Source of the DNA: Cycas panzhihuaensis
Lineage: Eukaryota; Cycadophyta
Assembly: GCA_023213395.1 (NCBI GenBank)
Contig: CM041465.1
Coordinates: forward strand, 49,359,741 to 49,423,740
Direction: 5' to 3'
Length of the DNA stretch: 64,000 bases
The notes below the pieces were generated by a model. That model ran no database searches. It worked only from the letters and a program-made list of their open reading frames with translations, and was not told where the DNA came from. Position 1 is the stretch's first letter. Every line of letters begins with the position of its first letter. A program made the translations under genes and the position numbers. Shown in pieces: positions 24,559 to 36,617 of this stretch.

Positions 24559-25035
24559 TGTTAAGAAACCAGGTCCCAATAACCAGAAACTTCCACTAAG
24601 ATCTAAACTATTTTGCAACTAATTACAAGACTTGAAACTAAAATTTAATATTTAAGTTCTTAAACCAAAGATAGTACAATAAATATATTAGAAAGCTAAA
24701 GCATCATATATACACCAGATATAACATGGTAAAACCCTAACAATGTGCTAGGTAAACCTCCATACAGGAAAGGTATCAATCTTTATTATCCAATAATGAA
24801 GAAATATACATAATTTATAGAAGAATACTCATAGAAATAACAACTGGTTACCTCTTCTCAATATAGTACATCCAATATATTAAATACCATCAACATAATG
24901 AAAAAAACACCATAAATTAAGGTATATAAGAGAGCCATATAAGGCACAAATCTTGACTATCAAATATGGAGTATTTTGAATGAACGACCATGATTCTCTT
25001 TATAATTTAGTATGTTTTACAATGCTAGCTTTTTA
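24559..25035 (-). repeat. C3 5' LTR
   Basis: 477 bp, TGTTAAGAAACC at its plus-strand left end, next to the minus-strand primer site. Confidence 0.85.
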
Positions 25036-26560
25036 TGGAGCATAGGGATTGGTGTATTGCCTCCTTAAACTATGATAGGTACAATATACTTTAAATTTAT
25101 TTGAAATAAATTCTCCCCCATTATCTAATTTAAGGATGGAAATCCTATAACTAAATTATTTTTCAACAAAGGTTTTGAAGTCAATATAGCACTGGAAAGT
25201 ATCTAATTTAAATTTAAGGAAATACACCCAAGTCTTTCTAGTAAAATTATTAATAAAGGTCATGAAGTATTTTGCTCTCCTAGTGGCAGTACATCCATGG
25301 GTCCATATAGGTTTTATACATTAGTTGAAAAGGACCTTGGGCTCTATAGTTGCTGTTTGAAAATATTTCTATATATTGATTTCCAAGTAGGCATCCTTCA
25401 TAAATTCCTTTATTTGCTTCTATAGTAGGAAATCCATCAACCATTTATATCCTCTTCATTAATGCCAAGCTATTATAGTTTAAGTAACCAAATATCTTAT
25501 GCAAAGTTTCACTACCAACTTTGGTCGAGGCTTTTAAGGCATAAGTATATGGTGGAGGAATGACTAGCTTAAATAATCTATCAGTAGTCATCCTTTAGCT
25601 ACAATTACTTTATTCATTCACTTATCTCTGATTGCACACTCACCATTATCAAAGATAACCTTGTAGTCATGTTCCATCATATGACGCATCAAAAGTAGGT
25701 TCTTCTTTAAAGCTAGTACATGTAATACATTATCAATGTAACTTATTTCACCTAATTCTATGGTTATGGTAATATTACCTTTGCCAATAGATTCATAGGT
25801 AGTATTATCTCTAAATATAATTTTTTCTCTTTTAGTCTTATTAATGTTCTTAAAGATTTCTTCTTTATGGGTCATGTGGGTTGAATACCCTAAGTCTATA
25901 TGCCAACTGTCTTCCTCTTCACTAGTTATAAGACTTAAGAGAAAAAATTTGTTATTATCTCTATTTTTAATTATAGTATTTACAGTCCCCCTTTGTGCAT
26001 TAACATTCTGGGAAAAGTAGTATTCTTCTATATGTCCCATTTTATGGTAGAAAAAGCATTGGAATAGGTCCTCTATCTCTTTGGCTATGACTTCTATTTC
26101 TAGAGGTTCCTCTTCCTTTAGAGGTTACTCTTCCTCTTTCAAAGAATAAGCCTTGAATTTGGCCTTAGAAGTTCATTTGATCTTTTCCCTAATAATGTTG
26201 GCTTGATCCTTGATAGTTTCATTATCCTTTGTAGTTGTTGTGTCCTTCGTAATATTGGTTTTGTTCTTAAAATCTTCCTTGGTTTTGGAAGTTGTTCTAA
26301 ATTTGGTACCTTTGATTTAGTCCTTAATATCTTTGATGTGGTCCTTAATATATTTGATTTGATCCTTAATACCTTAGGTTTGGTTCTTGATAATTTCTTT
26401 GTCCTTGATTCTTTCCTCTTCCTCTAGGGGATTGCTACCTTCCCCTAGAACTTTATCCTTGATTATTTTATTTTATCATTGCCTTTATGATAAAGGCATA
26501 TTCTAGTATCTCATGGCCTCCTTTATTTTCTTTAACTATAAGGAGCATGGTATGTAGTTC
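25036..26560 (-). pseudogene. C4 gag, protease and early integrase
   Basis: An open 140-codon minus-strand piece (25618-26040) holds the zinc knuckle remnant (CFFYHKMGHIEEYY, second and third Cys changed to Tyr), the protease site (DLGYSTHMT, at a position normally DSGASTHM), and the following IGKGNITI and VLHVLALKKNLL segments. Integrase continues to about 25050 (LRRQYTNPYAP). Upstream, 26200-26430 encodes a Lys/Asp-rich run in which IKDQIKYIKDHIKDIKD repeats every few residues, giving a charged, probably helical gag tail. C2 begins at 26561 and removes the rest. Confidence 0.82.
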
Positions 26561-26872
26561 TGAAGGAAGGATAAATTTAGGAGATAAATCACTCATATGC
26601 ACACAATGGCAATGGAGAATGAAAAAGAAGATGAAACAAGATATGAGAGCAAACTTGGAGGTGAGAATAAATAATGACTCCCTCCTTGAGATTTCACATT
26701 TTATTACTGAGGGTGAGTATTAGGGTTAGGATTTTCCTGCCTAATAACATAAACCTGAAATTATATCTAAATACACATAAAGTGCATTTCATTAAGAGAC
26801 TAATATTAATAATATACCCTAAGGTCATATAATTAATCTATACAAATGACCTTGATACATTAACCTCTTTCA
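26561..26872 (-). repeat. C2 3' LTR
   Basis: 312 bp, the same length as both C1 LTRs. Its plus-strand ends are TGAAGGAAGG and CCTCTTTCA. The minus-strand polypurine tract CATTAAGGGGGGGATT lies just right of it (about 26871-26888). Confidence 0.92.
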
Positions 26873-27361
26873 ATCCCCCCCTTAATGGTGGAAGGTCATT
26901 TTCAGAAAATCTATTCTATGAGGTGTTCATTTGAGCCTTATTATTCCATTGAAATTCTAAATGACACTTTTGTGGGAAAAACCTCATGGGGAATAAAAAC
27001 CCATAAACTTTCTAAGATCTATAGCCCCTTTTATAAATCAAAATGGCTAAGGTGGCTCTTTGATGTAGACTGATAGCCAAGCAGCTTAAATGTGCAGCTT
27101 AATCTACTAAGTCTCCATATACTACTTGGTCATCCCCTATGCCCTTTTGGGTTTTCACAGGTTCTGATTTTCTAAAATAAGTACAACCCTTATCCTTCCG
27201 TGCCCACATAGGGTTTTCACAAAGAGGATAGAGCAGAGACTTACTCTTATTCTTTCGCGACCGCAAAGGGTTTTCATGAATAGAATAGAGTATGATGATC
27301 ATGTTGCCATCTTCTTTGATCAATCGAAGATGGAGACCCTAAGGCTGAGATGCCTTCGGAA

Positions 27362-28060
27362 CTATTCAAACTTCACCTTTTGTAGCAGTTTGGTGAAGAT
27401 ATCAGCCACTTGATTTGTTGTGAGGCAGTAATCCAATTGAATTGTGTCATCATGAACAAGTTCCCTAATCTTGTGGACTTTCGTACTTATGTGTTTGGTA
27501 CAATCATGAAATACAGGATTTTTCACTATGCAGACTGCTAATTGATTATCCACATGAAGACTCGTAGGACTTGTTTGGGTGATATTCAATGTTTCCAATA
27601 ATTTTCTTAGCCATATCACCTCTTTATTGGTCTCAGAAGTAGTAATGTATTCAACTTCGACAGTTGAATCTGTAACTATATTTTGTCGTCTGGATCCCCA
27701 TGATATTGGTGTTGTTCCAAGAAATGTTACATACCCAAATGTAGATCTTCCTGTATCTTTATCTCCTACAAAGTCTGAGTCTGTGTATGCAGAAATCTTG
27801 AAGTCTGAATTAGGTTCATACAACAGACCATATTTGCTGGTTATCTTAAGGTATCTCCACACTCGCACTGCTGCCTGCCAATGATTCTGCTTAGGATTTG
27901 TCATGTAACGAGCAAGAATGTTTACAGAGTGTATAATATCTGGCCTTATATTGGTAGTGTAGATGAAACTACCAATAAGTTTCCTATATAGTGTTACGTC
28001 TACCTCCCTAATGTCACCTTCAGATGAGAGTTTGGTGTTAAGGTCCATAGGTAACATCAT
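27362..28060 (-). pseudogene. C2 RT C-terminus and RNase H, open for 232 codons
   Basis: This is the best-preserved coding piece of the C1/C2 family. It starts after the RT thumb with MMLPMDLNTKLSSEG, has YRKLIGSFIYTTNIRPD and SAYTDSDFVGDKDTGRS (RNase H catalytic Asp region), then VEYITTSETNKEVIWLRKLL, and ends ADIFTKLLQKVKFE. Compared with C1 it keeps Trp and Gly residues that C1 has lost. The upstream frame is broken, so it cannot be made as part of a polyprotein. Confidence 0.9.
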
Positions 28061-28900
28061 TGGTTGAGTATCTTCTAACTGAAACTTGGTTAGAAGATCG
28101 TTGATGTATTTTTCTTGGGAGAGGAAAAATTTTCCATCCTTTTATGTTACTTCAATTCCCAAATAATATTTCATCAAACCGAGATTAGACAATTTAAACG
28201 TTTTGCCAAGGTCCTTTTTCAGCTAGCTTATTGCCTATTCACTATTACCTATTACTAGCATGTCATCCACAAAGATTATGAGATAAGTGACTTTATCCTT
28301 ATGGCACTTGATAAACAATGTTGTATCAATCTCTTGATAGTCACAATCCTTGTATCCAAGTTGCCTCATCCTTTCAGACAACTTGGCAAAGCAAGTGAAA
28401 GGGGCTTGTTTAAGGCCATACATGGACTTTCTGAGCCTGCAAAACTTATGCTCTTGACCTTTGATCTCATATCCTTTTGGCTGAGCCATGTAAATTTCTT
28501 TTTCAAGATCTCCATTGAGAAACGTGGTCTTAATATCGAGTTGGTGGATTTTCCAACCCTGTTAAGCAGCTAAGGCCACAAGAGTTCTAATTGTAGGCCA
28601 CTTGGTTATAGGTGCAAAGACTTCAGTGTAGTCGATGCCTTCCCTTTATGTAAATCCTTTAGCTACCAACCTTGCCTTGTGCTTTTCAAGGGTGTCGTCT
28701 TATCTATATTTATTTTTTAACACCCATTTATTTTGAACTACCTTTCTGCCAAGTGGTAGATCAATGAGCTCCCATGTGCCGTTCTTGATAAGAGATTGGT
28801 ACTCTTTGTTCATGGTGTTTCTCCAAGTTATATGCTTTACAGCTTCTTGGTACATTAAAGGCTCTTCATTAAGAGTAAGGTACAATTCTGTTAGTTTAAG
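28061..28900 (-). pseudogene. C2 reverse transcriptase core
   Basis: Two open pieces: 28235-28489 with KSMYGLKQAPFTCFAKL and the active-site FVDDMLVIG, and 28700-28885 with TWELIDLPLGRKVVQNKW. Between them lie stops and a frameshift. The order and wording match C1 8330-8950 closely. Confidence 0.9.
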
Positions 28901-30700
28901 CTTAGTACATAATGATTTCTACATCCTTGCTCTATGGGGACTTCGAGTGCTAGTTTTGCCCACCTCATCTGGTCATATGTCCTTATTGAGCTGGTGGGCT
29001 TCTCGAGATCCTCGGGTTGGGAATGATGTCCTCATTTTCCCAACTTCTTGGTTCTCATCATATTCATTAAAATGATTATTTTGTGAGGAGGATGTTGATG
29101 TGCTTGAGGAAGATGGTCCTTCTACCACTATTTTACCTTTGTCAATTGAAGATGGAGAGGATGGTTCTTCTATAATGACTTTGCCTTTGTCAACTCTACT
29201 ATCTTCAAAAGATGGTGCTAGATGTGCACTCATCAGTTGAGAGTCACAACTTGTATCCTCCAAGGCTCTATTGTCAGCTTCCAACATTTTGAGTAATTTA
29301 TGTCTGTCCTCCCCCCACCAATTTTAGAATCTGAACATCATACTGGATAACATTATTGTAACGGCGTGAGGGTACTATGGAGTCTAATTTAAGTAATTGA
29401 TCATTTGTCTTCACAAAAATGACATCTCTGGTAACGATGATTTTTCGTTGTGAAGGTATGAAGAACTTATACCCTTTCTTATCCATAGGGTATCCAACAA
29501 ATATGCCTTTAAGTGCCCTTGGCTGGAGTTTATTTTGATCTGCATCCAAAATATGGGCATAGCATATAGAGCAAAATATTTTAAAGTAGTGAACATTGGG
29601 GGCTTGGCCTGACCACTTTTTATTAGGTGATTGTACTTCCTTTGATGGGCTAACAGCATTGATACAATAAATAATTGTCTAGATTACTTCAACCCATAGA
29701 TAGGTAGGTACATTTTTGTATATTAACATAGCACGAGCTATGTTCATGATTATCCTGTTCATGCGCTCGACAACTCTATTTTGCTATGGGGTACCTGCTA
29801 CTGTTGTTTGATGCTTGATGCCATTGTCTCGAAGGTAGCTTTCAAACTCATGTAAGGTATATTCACCACCATTATCAGTTCAAAGACATTTGGGCCGATA
29901 ACCTTACTCTTTTTCAGTGAGGGCTTTGAATTCCTTAAATATACAAAATGCTTCATCTTTCTTATGTAGAAAAGCTACCCATACTTTTCTAATAAAATCA
30001 TCAATAAAAGAGATGTAATATAGCTTGCCCTTTAGTGAAGTAATGGCCATTGGCTCACACAAATTAGAGTGTACCAATTGTAATGGATGGATCGATTTCC
30101 ACTAACTTTTAGGAAAGGGTTGTCAATGAGATTTAGCAATGATACAAGCTTCACATTTAAAGGGCTTAGAGGAAAACTTTGGAAGATTTAGAAAAGTGTT
30201 AGAAAGATCTCTAAGTCTATCAATGTGAACGTGGCCCATGCGAGCATGCCAAAGAGCTTCTGGTGACAACGTTGGATGGGTCAAGATGGAATTAAATGTA
30301 AATTCTTCATCGGCACAAGGGCTTTGGGCACAATGGGCTTCAGAAGATGGAGAGCCATTAAGTCAAAAATGTTTGCCAGAGAGATGTCCAATCAAAACCA
30401 CCTGATTAGTTGGAGGGTGAATTACCTTGAGAGTTTGGTCATTTGCAGTTACACTTAGATCAAATCCATGAGAAACAAGTGTGGATAAAGAGAGTAGGTT
30501 TTGTTTGAGATTGGGTATGTATAAGACATCAAGTAATGTAAAATCTTCTAAGCCTGGGAGTTTTAGGCAAATGTTGCAAATTCCTTAAACAGGTTGTTGT
30601 GATTTATCAGCTATGTAAACAACTCCATGAATATTTGAGTCAAATGTTTAATATAGACTATGATTATATGTCATATGTTGAGTTGCTCCTATGTCCATGA
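28901..30700 (-). pseudogene. C2 integrase and integrase-RT linker
   Basis: The linker at 28973-29287 carries the family's DKGK...EEPSSP repeat and a Ser-rich tail. The integrase C-terminal segment (QPRALKGIFVGYPMDKKGYKFF) is at 29298-29549. Upstream, the core reads VHSN at the first catalytic position (Asp to Asn), TDNGGEY at the second and VVERMN at the third, with a stop before TDNG. The HHCC finger CEACIIAKSH lies at about 30140-30250. Confidence 0.88.
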
Positions 30701-31905
30701 TCCACTCTCCATTGATTAAAGCCACACTATTGGCAATTCCAATAGGGCTTGGCATTGGTGAAGGGAATTCACAAGTGATATATCCACACTGAGCTTCAAA
30801 ATATCTCTTTGGTTGGTCAATGGCATTTGATGTTGAAGATCCCTCAATTCTTTGAATGTGTGCTTGTACAAAACTTGCACCACTAAAGGATTCTTCACAA
30901 GTTTCTTTAACATTATGAGCTCCATATTTTGGTTGGAACTTGGCCAACTTATAAGTGGTAGTTCTACAATCTTTTGCTAAGTGTCCTTTACGGTTACACC
31001 GATCACACATAATAGTTTGATTACCAGTCCCTGAAGAAGTATTGGTTTGGCCTGACTATCTTGCTCTTTGTTGAGGTGGCCCTTGGCCTTGAAACTGTTG
31101 AGGTTATGATTGAGAGTTTGATTGACCTTGTGGACGATTTCCCATATTTCTTTCTCTTCCTCTTGCTCAGTTATTTCCTCTGCCATGAGAGGGACCTTGA
31201 TTTTTTGTGTAGCAAATTTCTTCTTCTACCTCAAAGGCTACATCTGGAAGAGAGTCAGAGGCTACAAAGTTTGTATCAAAGGTCTTGTCAAATTCTATGA
31301 ACTTCTCGGCAAGTGCTTCAAAGTTGAGTGTCTTCAATGTTCCACTAGATTGAAGACTTTCAAGTAAGTTTTTATAATCAGGGACATGTAAACATGACTG
31401 GATCATAAATACCCAAGTGATGCATAGGGTCTTAAAGTCTTTGTCAATTGCCTGTTTGATTGGTTGAAGGAGATTTATTATCTTATAAGCTCGTCCCTTC
31501 TGCATTTTTAATTTGTTCATTTTTAAAAAAAGATGAACAAATTCTAAATTTGACTTTGTATCAAAGTTCTTTCTAAGAACTACTAGGACCTTCCAGGCTG
31601 TATCATGTTCCTCTTTATTTATCAAGTTATGCAAGGAGTGGTCAATGACCAACAAAATTCCTGCACGAATCTTTTCATCATCTATCTCCCATTGTAGTTT
31701 AGCTGTAGCATATGTAGGAGCTATTGGGGTGGATCCACTGGAAGCAGTTGTTATAGTCATTGTTAGTATGTTGGGTGTAGGCTATAACTGGGCTTTGCAA
31801 AGGCCTTCATACTTTGCATCATTTTTAATTCCAGTATACCATATATCCTAATTTTCTTTGCCTTTCAATATGTAGTTAACATTTTTCTTGAATTGAGATG
31901 ACATG
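30640..31905 (-). pseudogene. C2 gag and protease start, zinc knuckle intact
   Basis: Gag piece 31167-31760 is open for 197 codons (KEEHDTAWKVLVVLRKNFD, NFEALAEKFIEFD). The next piece, 30648-31010, starts with an intact nucleocapsid finger CDRCNRKGHLAKDC and runs into the protease start (WIMDIGATQHMT). A Gln-to-stop series separates the two. The intact finger identifies what C1, C3 and C4 have lost. Confidence 0.9.
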
Positions 31906-32750
31906 GTGATAATGAAGAAGTAGAAGAGATGATAGAAGTATGTGCCACTGACACGTGTGGCTAGTACTCCTGAGCAACATGGATGTAGAAATGATTATTA
32001 TGATGAAAAGCAAGCAATGATTAACTATTTTTCAACAATTATATAAAAAATGAATATAAGTAATGATGCAAGAATGAGGTCTAATGTAGAGCTGGTAAAG
32101 AGTAGTGATGTGTCAAACCACTAACCTCTCACTTATGTCCAAATGTAGGTGAGGTTTTGATGCTTAAGGTTTCTAGTATACGATTAGGGCCTTCACTTGC
32201 GATACCCACACCTGCACTTAGTGATAAAATACAAGTCATAGTGGAGCCCAGGTACTCCTAGTCCTCACCTAGTTCACCAATAAGTAGCTATATACCTCCT
32301 CCAAAGAGTCAAATGGTACTGTGTATCCCACGACTATGATGGATATTAGACTGGGTTAATTTTAATCTTGTATTAAGGTTTCAGTTTTCCTGGGTGGTTA
32401 TCAGGATTATCTCTGATTGGAGGCTATAGGTATGGCTAACCTTCCCTTCACCACTATTCCGGTTAAGACCAGACTTAGTATGAAACTTACACCTCCCTTA
32501 GGGTCTGGACTTCGGCCAACCTTGATCTATTTCAACTAAGGTGAGTGTGCGCATAAGTCAAGAACTGGCAGTATAGATTGTACATATGAGATTCCTTTTA
32601 GGAATAGTGTAAGATGTTTTTGTATAACTGAAATAGAAACTTATCAAATGTGCTTGCTTGCTTTGTTGTTATTGCTTCTTTTATGATGCTTTGTTGTTGT
32701 TGCTACTTTTGTGATGCTTTATTATTGTTGTTGCTTTTGTGATGATTTAT
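31906..32750 (-). other. C2 leader remnant
   Basis: Non-coding, matching C1 about 4390-5277 inverted, including the 'gcgcacactc' and 'aggcctcattcttgcatcat' blocks and the low-complexity 'ttgttgttgc' run at about 32660-32740 at which it breaks off. Confidence 0.8.
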
Positions 32751-33000
32751 TGCCATGGGATAGGCTTAAGAGATATTATTCCTAACTCTTACATGATTCA
32801 TAAGGGCATAGCATTGATAGAAGAACCATTATCTGCAATGGTTCTTCAAAGAGTACATTCAAGTGTATCCTTGGATATAGTAAAACGATAGTGCCATTGG
32901 CATTACCTTTCGCTAGTTAGAGGGAGATCTTTAAGGTCAAACGAGATAATGGGTTCACAGCTTGGGGTAACACCCAAGGTATGAATAGAAGTGTTGACTA
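32751..33000 (-). pseudogene. G2 aspartic protease remnant
   Basis: The minus strand reads TIADNGSSINAMP at about 32830-32870, the same site as the IVDNGSSVNLI of G3, a Gypsy-type protease motif. Downstream sequence has been removed at the junction with C2. The reading is short and closed by stops on both sides. Confidence 0.65.
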
Positions 33001-33880
33001 ACCCTAAAGTCTCTAGGAGGAGAGTATGTTGCTCTAGATAGCTTCTAAAGACGTCCATCATGGATATCCCTACAACCATGGTATGGAGTTCATCGATGAT
33101 GAAGGGCTTTCCCTTCCCAGTGGGTTAGGAAAGCGCCCTTCGGAAATCATAATGACTAGGGCAAATGAGGATCATCTTGGGAAGTGGTAGAATCTCTGAA
33201 GGAGGGTCAATATGAGAAGAAAAAGAAGCACCTATAGCTTCTTTGGCCGCTTGAGACTAGGTCAAAGCGTATAAAGGCATGGTCTCAAGTATCTAGATAA
33301 CCCTCTTTCCCTTGTTTTGGGATCGAGAGGGAGAAGGAGTTTGACAGTAGGAATTAGAAGAGGAGGAAGAGTTCCTCACCCCTTTCCCTTTAACTTGCAT
33401 AGGGTGAGGGTTAGGGGATCTTCCCCTATTTTGATTCCCCCCTTGTTGGGTATACTGATCCCACTACCTGTGTTTGGGGAAAGGATATATATGAACAGGT
33501 TGGTCTAGATTGGGCCTAGACACCCATTTAGGGGAGGGGTCACAATATGAGATAGATTTAGAGTGTTATGCCCTATACTACAAGTCCTTATAGAAGCACC
33601 CATCATGAATGGAATACCATTTCTTCTCCAAGGAAGAGTTCACCTTCCTTACTTAAGAAGTATGGGTATTTCTGTTGTTGGGAGACACAGCTTGGGAAGC
33701 TTAATGAATGGGTTTATGGGAAGTTGGTGATGAAGGCACTTAGAGTTTAAGCTCCTTCATCATACATTCAAAAGAACATATAATAGAAGTTAATAGGTCT
33801 AAGGTCTTCTCTGTCGAATGAGTTAAAGACTTAGAAGGTTGTTGGGTTTTGGTGTCACGAGACAGAGGGGGTACCTCATG

Positions 33881-35580
33881 TCACTTCGATGACCTAAGAG
33901 GTTTCTTAAGACTTACCTGGATCTCAATAGCCTTGAGAGCCAGACATTTGGCTATGGTAGAGTCACATGTTGCCTCCATCTTGAGGACTTCAACATATAC
34001 TTTAGGGTGAAGAACATTTACAAAAAGATCCCTCTTTAACTCCTCGAGAAAAGTTACCTTCGTGGAGTGGAGGAGATCATGGAAACGACTCACAAAGTCA
34101 CGATTCATTTCATCATGACCTTGCTTAAGGGACAAGAGGGCCTTCATTATGCTCTCAAAGGGATGATCAATATCAAAGTAGTTGATAACTCGTCGACGAG
34201 TTGTTGGAACGAGTGAATGGAATGTGCGAGAAGGCGATAGAACCATTTGAGGACATCACCTTATAAGGAATGCAAGAAAAGTTTCATCAAAATATGATTG
34301 TAAACCTAATAGTCAATGCATGCCATAAAAAAGCTTCTAATGTGCTCTGTTAGGTCTTGAGAAGAAGTCCCATCAAACCTGGGTACCTCAGGAGGGTGAG
34401 GCAGTAAATTAGTCCTTAATGCCTCGATCGATAAGGGAGTTGACCTATAGTCCATGAAGGGACAGTCCCTCAATTGGACGGTCAGGTCAACGAAGGATGA
34501 AGGAGGAGGTGGGCAAGGATGCCCAAATCCTCCTTAGGAAACTTAGCCCAAAAGAGGGTACAAACTTCCTCCCACTTATTGGGAGTAGACTAATCCCATG
34601 TGTGAGGGGATTAGAAAAGAAGTAGATGGGTAGGAGGGACCCACCCCCCCTTGAGGGTATACCGCTTATTGAAAGGGGACTTGAGAGAGGGTGCCTTGAG
34701 AAAGGGGCTTACCCTCCTTACAAAGGAACCATATAGGAAGAAATGTGAGAAGATGGAATGGATGGGTGTGGGACCAGATTTTTTCCATATGGACCACCTG
34801 TAGGTGGTGCGATACCATATGGATGTAAGGGGTCTACCCCATAGATAGGAAGAGGATTTCCCTTATCATGCCCCCATGGTTAGGAAGTATATCTTAGGGG
34901 TACATAAAAGGATGAATCCTTGAATTGGGTTTGGGAATACATGGAGTTTATCCCGCGCAGCTAGAAGTAGGGGGATACGTAGGTCCCCTAGATCTAGCGG
35001 GAGACATATGGACTACGGTTGGTTGGGATATAGTTGCCTAACTAGGAGGAGGCATACTCAACCCAAGTTAGTGAGTAGGTATACCTCAAGTGGCCCCTAT
35101 GGAATACGAGCCAAAAGAAGAGGAAGACACAATAAGAAATGGCCCCATTTTAGATAGGGAAGCTGAATGGAATAAATGTAAAGGTGCAAATGTGGAGGAG
35201 GAGAGTGTCATGCTTTGCAAGATATTATCCAACCATTTAGGAGGTGGTTGGAGACTAGCCACTTGAAAGCACTGATTAAGCCCTTCCACCACATCTATAG
35301 GAGGGGTACCCACTTGCTCGTATGAGATTGAAGGATCCTCATACGAAGTGGATCCCACATGGCGATCCCCATGGGTGTTGTCACCAAGATAGTGATATCC
35401 CATGGGAGAAGACACTTCCACTTCATGAGTGGAACGGTGATGAACTTGCAAGTGCTCTTGGTTACCCGGGTAGAAGATGGGGTCCTCAGCCTCTTAGGTG
35501 GGGCCCTAAAAAGAGGTCAAAGGTTGGTGAGATTCAGAAATATAGGTATGGTACGCTTAATCTGAAGGGAATCCCTCCAT
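33881..35580 (-). pseudogene. G2 gag
   Basis: The start codon at 35580 opens MEGFPSD, matching the MEGYPSD start of G3. The conserved retrotransposon gag block lies at 33881-34246: SLKQGHDEMNRDFVSRFHD, LLHSTKVTF and ELKRDLFVNVLHPKVYVEVL, nearly the same as G3 40714-40930. Pro-rich and Ser-rich pieces lie between (35086-35451). Stops and frameshifts are common. Gag would form the particle. Confidence 0.8.
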
Positions 35581-35838
35581 AGTCAATTTAAAATCCAACA
35601 ACAGAAGGGAAGAATAAGAAGAGTCTTCCAACAAAGGAGGAAGACCTCATAAATAACAATAAAATCGTTGCATTCAATTCCTTTATAAGAGTTTGAAGAA
35701 AGAGAAATAATAGGATGATAAATGTTAGGGGTTGCCCAACAAATCGAGAAGGACTACCAAAGGAGAGGTAACACCAATAGAAAGGGGATTAGGATAGACC
35801 CTTTACTGATGAGTCCCTAGTATGGTTGTTAGTAGAAG

Positions 35839-36612
35839 TGCACCTCTAGGGGGTCACCAGATGCAAGGGGATCAAGCCTATACAATTAGTTATCACAAGG
35901 CTAAAGGATTTTCAGAAGCAAAGGAAAGGATTACCTACAAAAGGCGTCAGTGTGTCAGAACACAGGCTCAAAGACCCGCAAATGGTGCACAAATCTTCCC
36001 TTATGGTGAGCACCTTCTCAAATTTGAGACAGGAAAGGGGGCTTCCTTAGTTTTTCGAGTAGCCTTAAAGGGACCCTCCTATATTGGATGGCCAAGGAAG
36101 GAGGATTGAGATGAGAGACACCTTTTCCAAGAAGAGGGAAAGGGAAGAGGTAGACCCTAATGGAATAAGGGTTACCCACGAATAAGAAATGAATAACTAG
36201 TAATGAAGGTATAAGGAGGAAATTAGATAGAAAAGAACCAACTTCCAAATAGAGATAAGGCAAGATGGTGGTTTGCCAAAAGGATGCACCTTAAGGAGGA
36301 TGCTCCTAAGGTACTAACACCCTAAGTGGGTGGCTAGGTGAAGGAGGGTTAGGCAATATGTCTTTTGTTTCATTTTATAGTAAACTGGGTAGTGTTGTGG
36401 TTTGCTACTATTTATGGTTTATATTTGAATTGAAAAGAAAGGAAAGAAAAACAACTCTCTCTCTCTCTCTCTCTCTCTCTCGAGTCTAGCCTCTCTCTCT
36501 TTGTTTTCATAAATATCAAAGGAACCAAGCAAGTAAGAATCATATGCAGAGAATGCATGAGTTAGTGCAAGCTAATTTGGTAGTGCATGGGGAAGAGAAA
36601 AGATTGTGGTAG
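35839..36612 (-). repeat. G2 LTR, inner part
   Basis: Left part of the split G2 LTR, homologous to the last 0.7 kb of the G3 LTR ('ggccatccaatataggagggtcc' against 'gccatccaagggtaggagggtc'). It holds a (CT) microsatellite at 36455-36481 with a second short CT run to 36500. The target site AGGAC of G3 follows at 36613-36617. Confidence 0.7.
36455..36481. repeat. (CT)13 microsatellite
   Basis: Uninterrupted CT dinucleotides, followed after CGAGTCTAGC by another four CT units. No counterpart in G3, so it expanded in G2 after the two diverged. Confidence 0.95.
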
Positions 36613-36617
36613 AGGAC

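Larger units (their letters stand above)
19896..25035 (-). mobile_element. Copia element C3 (Tnt1/Tork-like), nested in C4
   Basis: A 5.1-kb element with LTRs of 476 bp (19896-20371) and 477 bp (24559-25035). The minus strand carries gag, zinc knuckle, protease, integrase, RT and RNase H. The 5' LTR ends TTAACA, and a primer site resembling TGGTATCAGAGCC (reading CAGTATTAGAGCC) is at about 24543-24556. I could not find a clean 5-bp target duplication because both flanks are decayed integrase sequence of C4. All frames are broken. Confidence 0.88.
18963..26560 (-). mobile_element. Copia element C4, interrupted by C3 and cut at the right by C2
   Basis: Two stretches (18963-19895 and 25036-26560) read as one minus-strand Copia: gag, zinc knuckle, protease and early integrase on the right, then late integrase, early RT and RNase H end on the left. 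C3 (19896-25035) sits between them in the integrase. The 5' LTR and gag start are missing where C2 begins at 26561. The two halves continue each other at PYAP... and ...CMLKDKHW, which supports the nesting. Confidence 0.8.
26561..32750 (-). mobile_element. Copia element C2, same family as C1, 5'-truncated and inverted
   Basis: The 312-bp 3' LTR (26561-26872), polypurine tract, RNase H, RT, integrase, protease, gag and about 0.85 kb of leader match C1 in order and sequence. At about 32750 the leader similarity to C1 (position about 4390) stops and Gypsy-like sequence begins, so the 5' LTR and about 1.1 kb of leader are missing. The frames have fewer stops than in C1: RNase H is open for 232 codons. 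Confidence 0.92.

Noticed and set aside
27579-28573. Plus-strand open frames of 90-101 codons
   Set aside because: They are antisense shadows of the well-kept C2 RT and RNase H; the same shadow frames appear opposite C1.
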